DNA of 64,000 nucleotides, from NCBI RefSeq assembly GCF_023544445.1, contig NZ_JALPVJ010000011.1:124001-188000 (forward strand), in the 5' to 3' direction. This DNA is from Actinoplanes sp. M2I2. GTDB lineage: Bacteria > Actinomycetota > Actinomycetes > Mycobacteriales > Micromonosporaceae. A program made the position numbers and the translations under genes. Below are positions 8,355-15,804 of this stretch, in pieces (within the stretch, counting starts at the first letter, position 1; each line of letters opens with the position of its first letter). A model generated the notes under the pieces. That model saw nothing but the letters and a program-made list of their open reading frames with translations, had not been told where the DNA came from and did not search any database.

Positions 8355-8903
8355 TCAGTACTCCCACCGGGCGTACTCCGGGTTGCGGTGCTTCATGTCC
8401 TCGAACAGCAGCACCTGGCGGTCGATGTACCACGCCTTGGCGGTCAGCAGGATCACCAGGCCCCCGATGGTGTCCACCGGGTCGAGACGGATCAGGCCGT
8501 AGGTGAGCAGCGCGGCTCCGAGAAGCTGAATGGCGTAGGTGGGGGCCAGCGCCGCCGCGGTGAACTGCGCCGGGACCGGCACCTTGATGCGGTCGGCCCA
8601 GACCCGTTCGCCGAAGACGCCTTTGGAGGCCCAGTTCCGGGTGGAGCGGGGTTTCGGGAACAGCAGGGGGTTGACCACCATGAACACCAGGGACAGCACG
8701 ATCGGTACGAGGCTCCACCAGCCGATCCAGTCGCGGCTCCAGATCGACAGGGCGAGCAGGGGCAGCACCGCGAAACGTGTCCAGACGCTGACCGGGTTGG
8801 CGCGCCGGGCCCAGCTCTCCCCTTCCAGTCCGAACATCTTGGCCACCCGCTGCTCGCTGGTGATCCTGGTCGTGGGGGGCGGCGCCGCCGCGGGAGTGTT
8901 CAT
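8355..8903 (-). CDS. DUF6653-like membrane protein
   Basis: A 182-residue protein with four hydrophobic segments, including RFAVLPLLALSIWSRDWIGW, VPIVLSLVFMVVNPLLFP, APTYAIQLLGAALLTYGLI and TIGGLVILLTAKAWYID. The motif MFGLEGESWARRANPVSVWT near the N-terminus and LLFEDMKHRNPEYARWEY at the C-terminus are what I associate with the DUF6653 family. It is predicted to lie in the plasma membrane with both ends cytoplasmic. No catalytic or transport motif is seen. It is separated from the next gene upstream on the strand by 65 bp and is probably expressed on its own. Confidence 0.75.
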   Translation of the reverse strand: MNTPAAAPPPTTRITSEQRVAKMFGLEGESWARRANPVSVWTRFAVLPLLALSIWSRDWIGWWSLVPIVLSLVFMVVNPLLFPKPRSTRNWASKGVFGERVWADRIKVPVPAQFTAAALAPTYAIQLLGAALLTYGLIRLDPVDTIGGLVILLTAKAWYIDRQVLLFEDMKHRNPEYARWEY

Positions 8904-8968
8904 GGGAAGCTCCTTGGTTCGCTCGTTCTACCGGTATGTTCTCGGGCCGGACGTACGTGACCGGCGGA

Positions 8969-10636
8969 TCAGCTTCGGGAGTCCAGATGGGCGCGCAGGC
9001 GGACGGTGTCGGCGGTGGTCCAGCCGGGTGGGGCGGCCACCGCGGCCCAGCCGTCCACCGGGCCGGAACCGTAGACGTGACCGTGACCGGCCGGTACGCC
9101 GTTCGCGGCGAACTGGTCGACCAGCGTCTGCCAGAACGTGACACCCGGGTACCAGCGCATGTCGGGCGACACGTCGGGCCCGCGCGGGTGCTCGAGCCAC
9201 ACCGGCCGGCTGAGCAGCAGGCCGGGAGTCCACCAGACGATCGGGTCGGAGGCGTTCTGCAGGTAGACGACCCGCGGCCGGGGACCCTGGGTGGTGCGCA
9301 GGTCGGCCGGGTCGTGGGCGAACCGCACCGCCGGCCCGGTGGGGACGGGGTTCCAGACGGGGCTGCCCGCGGCCCGGGTGTCGGTGAGGTGCCGGTGGAT
9401 CGGGTTCGCGAACGGCGGTCCGACCAGCAGCACACCGTCGGCGGCGCCGGTCAGGCCGGACAGACCCGCGAAGGCGCTCTCGGCGCCGTACGAGCCGAGG
9501 CTCTCGCCGGACAGCAGCAGTTGGGGCCGGGTCCGCGGGGGCATCGCCGCCCACCGTTCGCGGACCGCCCCGATCAGCTCGGTGGCGGTCTCGCGCACCT
9601 TCGAGCGGTCGGTCAGGAACGAGATCCAGCTCGGCAGGTACGAGTACTGCATGGACACCAGCGCCGTGTCACCGCCGTACATGTACTCCAGCGAGTCGGT
9701 GACGGCGCTGTCCACCCAGCCGGTGCCAGTCGGCACGATCACCGCGATCGCGGCGCGACTCCAGGCGCCGGTGCGGTCCATCTCGCGCACGAGAAGCTGG
9801 GCCCGTTCCCGCGCCGAGCCGGCCGATCGCAGCCCGGCGTAGAGGCGGATCGGTGCGGCCGCGGCGGTGCCGGTGAACGCGCTTAGGTCCTCGGCGGCGG
9901 GTCCGGTGCCGACGAAGGTGCGGCCTTGCCGGCCGAGCGTGTCCCACGGCGCCGCCGAGCCGGGACCGCCCGAGCGCAGCCCGGTCACCGGTCGCCGGGC
10001 GGCGGCGTCGGTGCCGCCGTCGGTGATCGAGGCGGTGCGGTCGGCCACGTCGAGCAGCCGTTCCTGTGCGAAGCCGTCGACGAAGCCGACGGCCAGCAGC
10101 GTGACGATGGCGAAACCCGTGCCGTACGCGACCGGCTTGGGCAGGAAGCGCCCGGCCTGCCGGGCGATCTGCCGGGTGGCCAGCCGCAACGACCGCCCGA
10201 GCAGGAGCAGCAGGACGAAGGTCAGGACGCTCACGCCGACGATCCGCAGGATGTCGTACGTGACCATCCGCTCCAGCCCGACCCGGGCCCGCAGTTCCTG
10301 TTGCCAGCCGGTGCCGAGCGCCAGGAACACCAGCCCCAGCACCGGACCGGCGACGAACACGACGCCCCAGCCGATCCGGGCGGCCCGCGGGTTGCCGTGC
10401 CGCCGGAACCGGCGCACGACCGCGCCGAGGGCCGCGCCGGTCGCGTACCCCATCGTCGCGGTCAGCCCGCTGACCACCCCCTGCAGCAGGACCGGGCGGG
10501 GGAGCAGCGACGGGGTCAGCGACGCGCAGAAGAACACGATCGCCAGGGCGCAACCGGCCAGTCCCAGCCGCGCGCGGACCACCCGCAGCCGCCGGTAGGG
10601 CGGGTGCGGGTTGCGCCGGTCGGCTGCCGGTGTCAC
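8969..10636 (-). CDS. Membrane-anchored alpha/beta hydrolase (Abhydrolase_9 family)
   Basis: A 555-residue protein. The N-terminal 200 residues hold four membrane segments (for example LAGCALAIVFFCASLTPSLL and VSVLTFVLLLLLGRSLRLAT). The C-terminal half is a hydrolase domain with the nucleophile elbow LLLSGESLGSYGAESAF. This is the architecture of a conserved actinobacterial alpha/beta-hydrolase family with a dedicated N-terminal membrane domain. The catalytic domain begins near VGTGPAAEDLSAFTG. The GTG start overlaps the stop of the lipoprotein gene upstream (GTGA), so translation is coupled. Together with the serine hydrolase it suggests an operon acting at the cell envelope; substrates are unknown. 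Confidence 0.85.
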   Translation of the reverse strand: MTPAADRRNPHPPYRRLRVVRARLGLAGCALAIVFFCASLTPSLLPRPVLLQGVVSGLTATMGYATGAALGAVVRRFRRHGNPRAARIGWGVVFVAGPVLGLVFLALGTGWQQELRARVGLERMVTYDILRIVGVSVLTFVLLLLLGRSLRLATRQIARQAGRFLPKPVAYGTGFAIVTLLAVGFVDGFAQERLLDVADRTASITDGGTDAAARRPVTGLRSGGPGSAAPWDTLGRQGRTFVGTGPAAEDLSAFTGTAAAAPIRLYAGLRSAGSARERAQLLVREMDRTGAWSRAAIAVIVPTGTGWVDSAVTDSLEYMYGGDTALVSMQYSYLPSWISFLTDRSKVRETATELIGAVRERWAAMPPRTRPQLLLSGESLGSYGAESAFAGLSGLTGAADGVLLVGPPFANPIHRHLTDTRAAGSPVWNPVPTGPAVRFAHDPADLRTTQGPRPRVVYLQNASDPIVWWTPGLLLSRPVWLEHPRGPDVSPDMRWYPGVTFWQTLVDQFAANGVPAGHGHVYGSGPVDGWAAVAAPPGWTTADTVRLRAHLDSRS

Positions 10637-11313
10637 GGTAGCGGGTCGATCTGGACGGCGCCGACGTCGGTCCGCACCTGGATCCGGTGGGCTGACGCCG
10701 GGTCCCGGTCGACCCGCACCCGCTCGGCGCCGGCCGGTGTGCGGACGTCGACGGCGTACGCGGTGGTCCCCGGCACCCGCAGGTCGACGGCGCCCATGCT
10801 GGTGGTGGTGTCGACGGCCGACGGCGCCTCGGCGAACTCCAGGGAGGTCGCCCCCAGTTCGGTTCTGACGGTCACCGCGTCGCTGGTCAGGGCCCGCCCT
10901 TCGACGGCGCCGGCCTCGGTGGTGACCGAGATCTTCCCGCCGACGCCGTCCATCGTCACCGCGCCGGCCTGGGCGGTGATGTCGACCGACACGGCCGCGG
11001 GCATGCGGATCCGGTAGCGGACGTCGCAGCGGGCGTCGTCGTCGCCGCAGCCCGACTCGGTGAGCCGCAACGTCGTGCCGTCGACCCGGTGCGCGGTCGT
11101 GGGCCTGCCCCGGGAGTAGTGGTGGTCCTCGGTGACGGTCACCGGGCCGTCACCGGTCACGATGTCGACGTTGGCGGCGCGGGCGCCGATCACCAGGGCG
11201 GTGACCGACTCGTCGATCCGGTATGCGATCGCGTCGCTGGTGGAGTCGCCGGAGCAGGCGGCGACGGGCAGCAGGAGAATGGCGGCTGTGGTTGCCGCGA
11301 CACGTCGGGACAT
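10633..11313 (-). CDS. Lipoprotein with DUF4097-like beta-repeat domain
   Basis: A 226-residue protein. The signal peptide RRVAATTAAILLLPVAAC ends in a lipobox (V-A-A-C), so it is predicted to be lipid-anchored on the outer face of the membrane. The rest consists of short beta repeats such as ITAQAGAVTMDGVGGKISVT, TTEAGAVEGRALTSDAVTVR and TTTSMGAVDLRVPG, resembling DUF4097/auto-transporter-adhesin head-like right-handed beta folds. Such domains are structural and their ligands are unknown. It lies 5 bp after the serine hydrolase gene and overlaps the downstream hydrolase start, the middle gene of a three-gene operon. Confidence 0.8.
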   Translation of the reverse strand: MSRRVAATTAAILLLPVAACSGDSTSDAIAYRIDESVTALVIGARAANVDIVTGDGPVTVTEDHHYSRGRPTTAHRVDGTTLRLTESGCGDDDARCDVRYRIRMPAAVSVDITAQAGAVTMDGVGGKISVTTEAGAVEGRALTSDAVTVRTELGATSLEFAEAPSAVDTTTSMGAVDLRVPGTTAYAVDVRTPAGAERVRVDRDPASAHRIQVRTDVGAVQIDPLP

Positions 11314-11318
11314 GGCGC

Positions 11319-12434
11319 TCACCTCTCGCAGAAGGAACGGTCGAGCAGGGCGTAGTAGGCCGCGTTCGCGGCGTCGCCCACCGTCTGCGGGTCCTCGTTC
11401 ATCATCAGGACGGTCTCGTGCCGGGCGTCGGGGCTGATCCACGTGTAGACCACGTATCCGCCGACGTTGCCGCTGTGCCCCCAGGCGACCCCGCACGGCG
11501 TCCAGCGCTGCACCCCCAGACCGGACCGGCTGGGCAGGTCGCTGTCGGTGACCGCGATGGTGCGGCGCAGCTCGCGCATCATCGACGGGCCGAGCAGCCG
11601 CCCGGTGAACAACGCCCGGTAGAAGGTGGCCGAGTCGTCGGCGTTGGTGGTCAGGCCGCCGGCTGCCCACGCCCACGGGTACATGTAGGCGAGGTCCACC
11701 TCGGCCGGCGGGTCGCCCATGACGAAGTAGCCGTGCGCGTGTGGTCCCCAGATCGCGGTGGTCACCGGCAGGTCGGTGTGGCGCAGGCCCAGCGGCCGCA
11801 GGATGCGGTGGCGCAGCTCGCGGTCGAACGTGCGCCCGGTGACGGCCTCCACCACGTACGCGGCCAGGAAGTAGTTGGTGTCGGAGTAGTTGAAGGCCGA
11901 TCCCGGTGCGAACAGCGGCTCGTGCTCGAAGGCGATGTCCAGCAGTTGCTGGGGTGTCCACACGTGACCGAGGTCGCCGGCCAGGTAGGGCGCGATCACC
12001 CGCGGGTCGGAGTTGAAGTCGAAGAGCCCGCTGTTCATCTGCAGCAGGTGCCGCACGGTGACCCCGCGGCCGTAGCCGTGCGGGATCACCCCGGGCAGCA
12101 GCCGGTCGACCGGGTCGTCCAGCCGCAGCCGTCCCTCCTCGGCCAGTTGCAGGACGACGGTCGCGGTGAAGCTCTTCATCTGGCTGGCCGCCCGGAACCG
12201 GTCGGTGGCGCGCATCGGGCGTTGCGTCGCGAGGTCGGCGTGGCCACTGCTGAGCCGGGCGGTCCGGGAACCGTGCCGGTCCAGCAGGACGGCGCCCGGG
12301 GCCCCGGCGGTCACCAGCGCGTCGAGCGCGGCCTGCAACCGGTGCGGGCGCGCCGGGGTCGCGTTTGCCGCTGTGGGTGCGGCCACGGCCAGGGCGATGC
12401 CGGCGGCGAGGATGCGAACTGCGGTTGCTGTCAT
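11319..12434 (-). CDS. Secreted serine hydrolase (class C beta-lactamase/DD-peptidase fold)
   Basis: A 371-residue protein from the ATG at 12434. It starts with a signal peptide (MTATAVRILAAGIALAVAAP, cleavage after ANA). The active-site signatures of the class C beta-lactamase/D-Ala-D-Ala peptidase family are present: SQMK (S-x-x-K), the tyrosine box as NYSDTNY (Y-S-D rather than the usual Y-x-N), and HSGNVGG as the KTG-equivalent box. It probably acts outside the cell on peptidoglycan or a related ester or amide. It is the first gene of an operon with the lipoprotein and membrane hydrolase, divergent from a two-component system that may regulate it. Confidence 0.88.
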   Translation of the reverse strand: MTATAVRILAAGIALAVAAPTAANATPARPHRLQAALDALVTAGAPGAVLLDRHGSRTARLSSGHADLATQRPMRATDRFRAASQMKSFTATVVLQLAEEGRLRLDDPVDRLLPGVIPHGYGRGVTVRHLLQMNSGLFDFNSDPRVIAPYLAGDLGHVWTPQQLLDIAFEHEPLFAPGSAFNYSDTNYFLAAYVVEAVTGRTFDRELRHRILRPLGLRHTDLPVTTAIWGPHAHGYFVMGDPPAEVDLAYMYPWAWAAGGLTTNADDSATFYRALFTGRLLGPSMMRELRRTIAVTDSDLPSRSGLGVQRWTPCGVAWGHSGNVGGYVVYTWISPDARHETVLMMNEDPQTVGDAANAAYYALLDRSFCER

Positions 12435-12585
12435 GCGGTCCACGCTCGCAGCCGCCGACCGGCCCGGTAAGGCGGTGAACTGGCCGTTCCAGGGGGCGGT
12501 TTTCTGGTGTGGAGGGTATGGTGCCGCAGCTATGGAAGGTACGGCCCGGTCGGCGTAGCGTGAGCGGCGACTGCAGGGGGTGCCG

Positions 12586-14286
12586 ATGCCGGCCCGTCCG
12601 TCTCCACTTCTGCTCCTCACGATCGGGACAGCGCTGCTGCTCGGTCTGGCCGGCGCCGTGTCGCTGAGCCTGGCCAACGGCCTGTCCCCGGTGAACGCGG
12701 CCATCCTGAGCTGGCTGACCGTGACGTACTCGGTCAGCGGACTCGTCGCGTGGTGGTGCCGGCCGGCCAACCGGCTCGGCCCGCTGCTGCTGCTCACCGG
12801 CGTGGGTGGCCTGGTGAGCGCGACCGGGCGGGCCGAGCAGGGCATCCTGCAGACCGTCGGCCAGGCCGCCGACCTGGTGCCGCTGGTGCTGATCGTGCAC
12901 GTGTTCGTGAGCTTCCCGACCGGGCGGTTGCACGGCCGGGCCGAGAAACTCCTGATCGGCGTGGGCTACCTGGCCGCCGTCCCCGGTCAGCTCGTCGTCA
13001 TGATGCTCGGCGGTCTCCCCCCACATTTGCTGACCGTCGTGGAAGCACCCGGCCCGGCCGTCGTGCTGCACAACGTGGTGCTGACCACCGTGAGCGCCGT
13101 CGCGCTGGGCGGCGTGGCCCTGCTGTTCACCCGGCGCCGCACCCACGGACGGCACCTGCGCCGGTCGCTGACCCTGCTGGTCGACTCGTTCGCGCTGGGC
13201 CTGGTGATGATCGCCGCGCTGATGGTCGTGGGCGCGTTCGGCGGCCCCGCCTTCCCGGCGGTCCAGCGGATCAGCCTCATCCTGCTGGGGGTCGCCCCGG
13301 TCGCCTTCCTGGCCGGCCTGCTGCAGGCCCGGCTCGCCCGCAGCTCCGTCGGTGACCTGGTCGTGGCGCTGCGCGGTGAGCCCGCGGACGTGCGGACCCC
13401 GCTGGCCCACGCTCTGCGGGACCCGTCCCTGGTGCTGCTGTACTGGCTACCGCGCTTCGGTGTGTGGGCCGGGCCCGACGGGCGTCCGGTGACGCTGCCC
13501 GACGACCCGGACAGGGTCAGCCTGATCGACGACGACGGCGAGCCGATGGCCGCCCTGATCCACGACCCCGCCCTGCGCGACGAGGCGGCCCTGCTCGACG
13601 CGGTACGCGCGGCGGCGTGCATCGCGCTGCGCAGCGGCCGGTTGCAGGCCCAGCTGCGAGCCAGCGTGGAAGAGTTGCGCGGCTCGCGGGCGCGGGTGCT
13701 GGAAGCCGGCCGGCGTGAGCGGCAGCGACTCGAACGGGACTTGCACGACGGCGCGCAGCAGCGGCTGGTCGCGCTGTCGCTCAACCTCGGCGTGCTGCAG
13801 ACCCGGCTGGGCGACGACCCGGAGGCGGCGGCGCTGCTGATCGAGGCCCGCGGCGAGATCGCGGTCTCGCTGACCGAGCTGCGTGACCTCGCCCGCGGCC
13901 TGCACCCGGCGGTGGTCAGCGCGCACGGGCTCGCGGTGGCGCTGGAGTCGCTGGCCGCGCGGGCCCCGGTGCCGGTCCGGCTGTCCGTGGACCTGCCCGG
14001 GCGGGTCGACGAGGCGATCGAGGTCGCGGCGTACTACGTGGTGTGCGAAAGCCTGACCAACGTCGGCAAGCACGCGCGGGCCACGGCCGCCACGGTGGCG
14101 GTGTCGCAGCGCAACGGCACCATGGCCATCGAGGTGGTCGACGACGGGTGCGGCGGCGCGGACACCGAGCGGGGCACCGGCCTGCGCGGCCTGGCCGACC
14201 GGGTCGAGGCCCTCGGCGGATGCCTGCGATTGTGGACACCGGCCGGCGGCGGCACCGAGCTGCGGGCGGAGTTGCCGTGCGGGTAG
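12586..14286 (+). CDS. Sensor histidine kinase (NarL-partner type)
   Basis: A protein of about 566 residues; the ATG at 12586 is chosen, with a GTG at 12580 as alternative. The first 250 residues contain seven or so hydrophobic segments forming an integral membrane sensor. A linker follows, then the HisKA_3 dimerisation box RRERQRLERDLHDGAQQRLV with the phospho-accepting histidine, and an HATPase domain (VVCESLTNVGKHARATAATV as N box, VVDDGCGGADTERGTGLRGL as G boxes). It phosphorylates the LuxR-type regulator encoded directly downstream, whose start overlaps its 3' end. It is divergent from the serine hydrolase operon, a possible target. Signal unknown. Confidence 0.9.
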   Translation: MPARPSPLLLLTIGTALLLGLAGAVSLSLANGLSPVNAAILSWLTVTYSVSGLVAWWCRPANRLGPLLLLTGVGGLVSATGRAEQGILQTVGQAADLVPLVLIVHVFVSFPTGRLHGRAEKLLIGVGYLAAVPGQLVVMMLGGLPPHLLTVVEAPGPAVVLHNVVLTTVSAVALGGVALLFTRRRTHGRHLRRSLTLLVDSFALGLVMIAALMVVGAFGGPAFPAVQRISLILLGVAPVAFLAGLLQARLARSSVGDLVVALRGEPADVRTPLAHALRDPSLVLLYWLPRFGVWAGPDGRPVTLPDDPDRVSLIDDDGEPMAALIHDPALRDEAALLDAVRAAACIALRSGRLQAQLRASVEELRGSRARVLEAGRRERQRLERDLHDGAQQRLVALSLNLGVLQTRLGDDPEAAALLIEARGEIAVSLTELRDLARGLHPAVVSAHGLAVALESLAARAPVPVRLSVDLPGRVDEAIEVAAYYVVCESLTNVGKHARATAATVAVSQRNGTMAIEVVDDGCGGADTERGTGLRGLADRVEALGGCLRLWTPAGGGTELRAELPCG

Positions 14287-14921
14287 CCATCGCCGAGGAC
14301 AGTGTCCTGCTCCGGGAGGGCATCGCGCGGCTGCTCACCGACGCCGGGTTCGACGTCGTGGCCCGGTGCGGCGACGCCGTCCAACTGCGCTCCGAACTAC
14401 GCGTCCGCGTCCCCGACGTGGTCATCGTGGACATCCGGCTGCCGCCCACGCACACCGACGAGGGCCTGCGCGCGGCCATCGAACTGCGGGCCGAGCATCC
14501 CGGGCTGGCCGTTGTCGTGCTGTCCCAGTACGTCGAGGTGGGGCTGGCCATGAAACTGCTGGCCGACTCGGCCGACCGGGTGGGCTACCTGCTCAAGGAC
14601 CGGATCAGCGACGTGCCCGACTTCATCGCGGCGGTGCGCCGCGTCGCGGCCGGTGGCTCGGCGATCGACCCCACCATCGTCTCGACGCTGCTCGGCCGGC
14701 GCCGTCACGACGACCCGCTCGCCCGGCTCACCCCACGCGAACGCGAGGTGCTCGAGCTGATGGCCGCGGGCACCTCCAACCAGGGCATCGCGGACCGCCT
14801 GGTGATCACCCTGCGGGCGGTGGAGAAATACGTGTCCAGCATCTTCGGCAAACTGGGCCTGCCCGCCACCGGCAGCGAAAGCCGCCGCGTCCTGGCCGTC
14901 TTGTTATTCCTGCGCACCTAG
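14277..14921 (+). CDS. NarL/LuxR-type response regulator
   Basis: A 214-residue protein from the GTG at 14277, overlapping the kinase gene by 10 bp. The receiver domain begins VRVAIAEDSVLLREGIARLL and the phospho-accepting aspartate is in VVIVDIRLPPTHTDEG. The output domain is a GerE/LuxR helix-turn-helix, LTPREREVLELMAAGTSNQG followed by IADRLVITLRAVEKYVSSIF. It is the partner of the kinase upstream. Translation coupling suggests fixed stoichiometry. Its regulon may include the divergent operon at 12434-8969 (inference). Confidence 0.92.
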   Translation: MRVAIAEDSVLLREGIARLLTDAGFDVVARCGDAVQLRSELRVRVPDVVIVDIRLPPTHTDEGLRAAIELRAEHPGLAVVVLSQYVEVGLAMKLLADSADRVGYLLKDRISDVPDFIAAVRRVAAGGSAIDPTIVSTLLGRRRHDDPLARLTPREREVLELMAAGTSNQGIADRLVITLRAVEKYVSSIFGKLGLPATGSESRRVLAVLLFLRT

Positions 14922-14955
14922 GGCTTATCTGGTGGGGGCCGGGTCGGCGTCCGGC

Positions 14956-15684
14956 TCAGGCCAGGCGAAGTTCGACAACCTCCAGTACGTGCCACAGCAG
15001 GGCACCGGTCGCCGCGGTGACGGCCGTGGCGCCGAGCAGCGAGGGCCAGGCCCGGCCGAGCCGGTGAACCACGGTCAGCCAGGCGAGCACGGCCAGGGGC
15101 AGAACGATCTGGATGTTCTGCCCCAACGCGAACGGGCTGAAAGACGGAACGTCGAAAGTGAGCGGACTCCCGGGCGGTGTCCACGTCGCCGCGTACCAGC
15201 CCTCGGCGGACAGCAGCCCGCACCCGACGCCGGCGGCGAGGGCCGCGACGCGTACGGAAGCAGCCCGGATCGCGTGGCCGAGAAGTCCGAGCAGTGGCCC
15301 GCCGAGGATCGACCCGGCCAGCCAGACGGCGGCCATCACGGCGACCGAGCGCAGGCCGGACAGACCGGCGGAGCTGCCGTCCTGCAAGTAGCCGCCGCTC
15401 CACCGGCGGCTGACCACCGCGATCAGCAGGTAATACAGCGTGGTGGCCCCGATCAGCAGGGCGGCGGCGCCGACGGCGGCCAGCCGGGCGGTGTCCGCCG
15501 ACCGGCCGGCCAGGATCGCGGCCAGCCCCCAGGCGAACCCGCTGGACGTCAGCGCGATCAGCACCCGGCCACCGGCCCCGTCGACGAAATCGGCGGCGAA
15601 GGCCAGCAGACCCAGCGCGGCCGCAGCGGTGGCGACACCAGCCGCGTACATGGGCCGGCGTAGCGGTGTGGCGGTGTCGGTCAC
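14956..15684 (-). CDS. Conserved membrane protein, unknown function
   Basis: A 242-residue protein from a GTG at 15684, which has GGAGG 7 bp upstream. It has about six membrane segments (for instance PMYAAGVATAAAALGLLAFA, LAAVGAAALLIGATTLYYLL, VAVMAAVWLAGSILGGPLLG and IQIVLPLAVLAWLTVVHRL) and one extracytoplasmic loop of about 40 residues before FSPFALGQNIQ. No transporter or enzyme signature is recognised. It is convergent with the response regulator and 120 bp downstream of the ABC permease stop, on the same strand as the ABC genes. Confidence 0.7.
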   Translation of the reverse strand: MTDTATPLRRPMYAAGVATAAAALGLLAFAADFVDGAGGRVLIALTSSGFAWGLAAILAGRSADTARLAAVGAAALLIGATTLYYLLIAVVSRRWSGGYLQDGSSAGLSGLRSVAVMAAVWLAGSILGGPLLGLLGHAIRAASVRVAALAAGVGCGLLSAEGWYAATWTPPGSPLTFDVPSFSPFALGQNIQIVLPLAVLAWLTVVHRLGRAWPSLLGATAVTAATGALLWHVLEVVELRLA

Positions 15685-15804
15685 GCAGAACCTCCCGGTG
15701 GGTGGGCATCCTAGCCGCAGCCCGCGATCCATCGCCGCTGATGGGCCATTGCTGACGGTGTGCGGCCGGGACCGAAAAGGGGAAGTCGGTCGCCGCCTGG
15801 TCGA

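Noticed and set aside
11314..13410. N-terminal extension of the lipoprotein gene through the serine hydrolase and kinase genes
   Set aside because: The extension is the antisense or alternative frame of those genes; the lipobox signal peptide fixes the start at 11313.
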